Below, piece by piece: positions 5,969 to 7,418 of a DNA stretch of 7,418 nt. The stretch is taken from positions 1-7,418 of the forward strand of contig JBAPTW010000225.1 of the NCBI GenBank assembly GCA_049282355.1. The letters are read 5' to 3'. This DNA comes from JAGTVB01 sp049282355 (GTDB taxonomy: Bacteria > Pseudomonadota > Gammaproteobacteria > HK1). Below the pieces are notes generated by a model. The model did no database searches. It was not told the origin of the DNA and saw only the letters and a program-made list of their open reading frames with translations. The number at the start of each line of letters is the position of its first letter. Positions within the stretch are counted from its first letter, which is position 1. The translations under genes and the position numbers were made by a program.

Positions 5969-7246
5969 TCAGCGCGCCGACTCGAGTCCCATCGTGTCGC
6001 GAAAATCGGGCGGCATGGACCATTCTAACGACTCGATTTGGTCTAACGAGACGGTGTCCTCCGCCAGGATCAATACGAGCCGCAAGCCGTCCGTGTAATA
6101 GGGATCGTTGGTGTAGTTGTAACGGGGCTCTTCGATGGGCGCAAAGCCCACACCTTCGGTATAGCCGAACTGCGCCATCGCCTGAGAGGCGGCGACATCG
6201 AGCAGGATGTAGGTTCGCGCCTCGTCCACCACCGGGTCGATCTTGTGGGTGACGAGGGTCTTGCTCGAGAACCTCACGCCAATGTCGCGACTGATTTGCC
6301 CGACCCACACCAGCGTGCCTTCCAGCGTCACCGGGGCGAGCCACAACCGCAAGTGGTTGCGTTCATCCACGGTGCTCCGGGCCTTTTGCAGTGCCACGTC
6401 CTGGGGGCGGTCGAAGAGATACAACGATGACACCGGTGAGGTCCGGTACTCGGACTTGAAGAGCGAAGAGAGCGTAGTACGCCAAGCGGTACCGATGCGG
6501 GTGGTTTCGGTCAGATCCCAGCCGCGACGAACGAGGGTTGCCAGCATGTGCTTACCCTGACCGACGATCACCAGATTCAGCGGATCCCCGGGCGTCTTCT
6601 GGTCACCGCCGAAGACGCAGCAGGGCAGAGATTCCAAGTAGCGTCGCAAGCCGTCAAGGTCGATGTCTTGGATTTCCTCCGGCTCGTAGAGCGATTCGAA
6701 ATCGACACGCATGAAATCGGCGGTGAAGCCGGGCACCTCTTGGACGAATTCAAAGCTGCGCACATCCTGTTCACCAATGAGCTCAACGGCAAATGCCTTG
6801 GCGCCGGGATCGAGGTTGGTGTAAACATAGCCGGCGCGCGTGGTGCGAGGTGGGATCACCAGCGGGATCTGCTGCTCGAGAAAGAAGCGCATCTTGGCCG
6901 GGGCCTTGCGCTCGCCGAAGCGCCGGCTTTTCCAGGCGGCCTCGGACGGCGAGAAGTAGTCGGGATCGACGCTGAGCAGCATCAGCGCAAACTCTTGGGC
7001 CTCCTGGTTGTCGACCTCGATCCAGACCGGTTGAATGCCTTTGGCTGCAAGCGGTGCGGCAAAGGCGTGTTCGCTTTCCTCGGGGGTGAGCACCGCCGCG
7101 GACACACGAACTCGGCCGTCAACTTGGGTTTCAAGGCGTGACTGAAAAGGCTGGTGGTCTGGCTTTGGCGGTGCATAATTCGCGCAGCCACCGAGAAGGA
7201 GGCTGCAGAAGAGAAATACGCTAGCGAAAACTTTCCGCAGTTTCAT
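5969..7246 (-). CDS. Lipoprotein with LssY-type C-terminal domain
   Basis: A predicted membrane-anchored lipoprotein of unknown function, 425 residues from ATG 7246. This start is chosen because it opens a lipoprotein signal peptide, MKLRKVFASVFLFCSLLLGG, followed by Cys21 (lipobox LGGC); an upstream TTG at 7288 would add 14 residues before it. Residues ~22-210 form an N-terminal domain with PVWIEVDNQEAQEF and DPDYFSP. Residues ~220-385 match the pattern I recall for the LssY C-terminal domain: DPLNLVIVGQGKHMLATLVR with RRGW, LYLFDRPQDVALQKARS, WVGQISRDIGVRFSSKT and HKIDPVVDEARTY. LssY in Legionella is linked to its type I secretion (Lss) locus, but the domain's role is unknown. There is no internal stop; it ends with TGA (5969-5971), 148 bases from the convergent barrel gene. 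No strong Shine-Dalgarno is seen. Confidence 0.85.
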   Translation of the reverse strand: MKLRKVFASVFLFCSLLLGGCANYAPPKPDHQPFQSRLETQVDGRVRVSAAVLTPEESEHAFAAPLAAKGIQPVWIEVDNQEAQEFALMLLSVDPDYFSPSEAAWKSRRFGERKAPAKMRFFLEQQIPLVIPPRTTRAGYVYTNLDPGAKAFAVELIGEQDVRSFEFVQEVPGFTADFMRVDFESLYEPEEIQDIDLDGLRRYLESLPCCVFGGDQKTPGDPLNLVIVGQGKHMLATLVRRGWDLTETTRIGTAWRTTLSSLFKSEYRTSPVSSLYLFDRPQDVALQKARSTVDERNHLRLWLAPVTLEGTLVWVGQISRDIGVRFSSKTLVTHKIDPVVDEARTYILLDVAASQAMAQFGYTEGVGFAPIEEPRYNYTNDPYYTDGLRLVLILAEDTVSLDQIESLEWSMPPDFRDTMGLESAR

Positions 7247-7262
7247 CAGCCGACTTTGCGCA

Positions 7263-7274
7263 GGCGCATGCGCC
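7263..7274. repeat. 12-bp palindrome GGCGCATGCGCC upstream of the lipoprotein gene
   Basis: A perfect palindrome 17 bases upstream of the ATG at 7246. Its place would suit an operator or a structure in the leader, but GC-rich DNA yields such palindromes by chance and no promoter elements are seen beside it. Confidence 0.3.
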
Positions 7275-7352
7275 ACGAAAGGCCGCAATGACAGGAGTGG
7301 CGGAGCGTGGGTGCCTCCTGGGCTCTCAATTCAAAGCTCTCTTGCCCGTCGA

Positions 7353-7418
7353 CTAACCTCCCTTTTCGTTTTCGAGTGCTTTTGCCGTGATCTCCTGGTA
7401 GAGGTGCATCATCCGCGC
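7353..7418 (-). CDS. Possible 3' end of an unidentified gene, cut by the window edge
   Basis: On the minus strand the frame entering from the right edge reads ARMMHLYQEITAKALENEKG, one more Gly, then TAG (7353-7355). The charged, helix-like composition looks like a normal protein C-terminus. If real, the gene would lie upstream of the lipoprotein gene on the same strand, 106 bases away, and its TAG would be a genuine stop. With 21 codons no family can be recognised and the coding call is weak. Confidence 0.3.
   Translation of the reverse strand, partial: ARMMHLYQEITAKALENEKGG

Noticed and set aside
5781..6344. 187-codon minus-strand open frame overlapping the lipoprotein gene
   Set aside because: It is rich in Arg, Gly and Pro and is a shadow of the LssY-domain frame, which has clear homology and a lipobox.
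6548..7141. 197-codon plus-strand open frame opposite the lipoprotein gene
   Set aside because: It lies entirely antisense to the supported lipoprotein gene and has no recognisable domain; long antisense frames are common in GC-rich genes.

Overview
The window reads as a decayed defence island next to ordinary proteobacterial chromosome. The DNA is GC-rich. An outer-membrane beta-barrel with a C-terminal Phe, a lipobox lipoprotein and a TypA fragment all fit a Gram-negative host, most likely a beta- or gammaproteobacterium. No species can be named from the sequence alone.

Left part, plus strand (3-3513): the end of a BREX phage-defence cassette. The C-terminal part of pglZ (type B-like phosphatase domain) is followed after 9 bases by brxL (AAA+ ATPase with a Lon-like domain). 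The order pglZ-brxL is the 3' end of a type 1-like BREX operon; brxA, brxB, brxC and pglX would lie upstream, outside the window. Both genes are damaged. pglZ has an in-frame TAG at 621. brxL has an in-frame TAG at 1533 and a frameshift caused by an exact 19-bp tandem duplication at 2099-2136. Apart from these lesions the reading frames are clean, which suggests recent inactivation, sequence error, or some form of recoding.

Middle (3514-4880): a gene graveyard. Directly after brxL lie short frame-broken pieces of another gene that I cannot name. These are followed by a perfect 9-bp inverted repeat, a 15-base stretch like the 3' end of a tmRNA or tRNA, the last ~96 codons of typA (minus strand), and the C-terminal part of a DDE-type transposase (minus strand). 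The transposase also has an in-frame TAG.

Right part (4883-7418): an outer-membrane barrel gene on the plus strand, frameshifted near its end by an exact 35-bp tandem duplication. It converges on a minus-strand lipoprotein gene with an LssY-type C-terminal domain, which is the only complete and intact gene here. A 21-codon minus-strand tail of an unidentified frame touches the right edge.

The main oddity is the damage pattern: three in-frame amber codons in three accessory genes, and two exact frameshifting tandem duplications in two unrelated genes. I see no clearly new biological system. The best leads are this pattern, the possible split BrxL, and the remnant gene after brxL.
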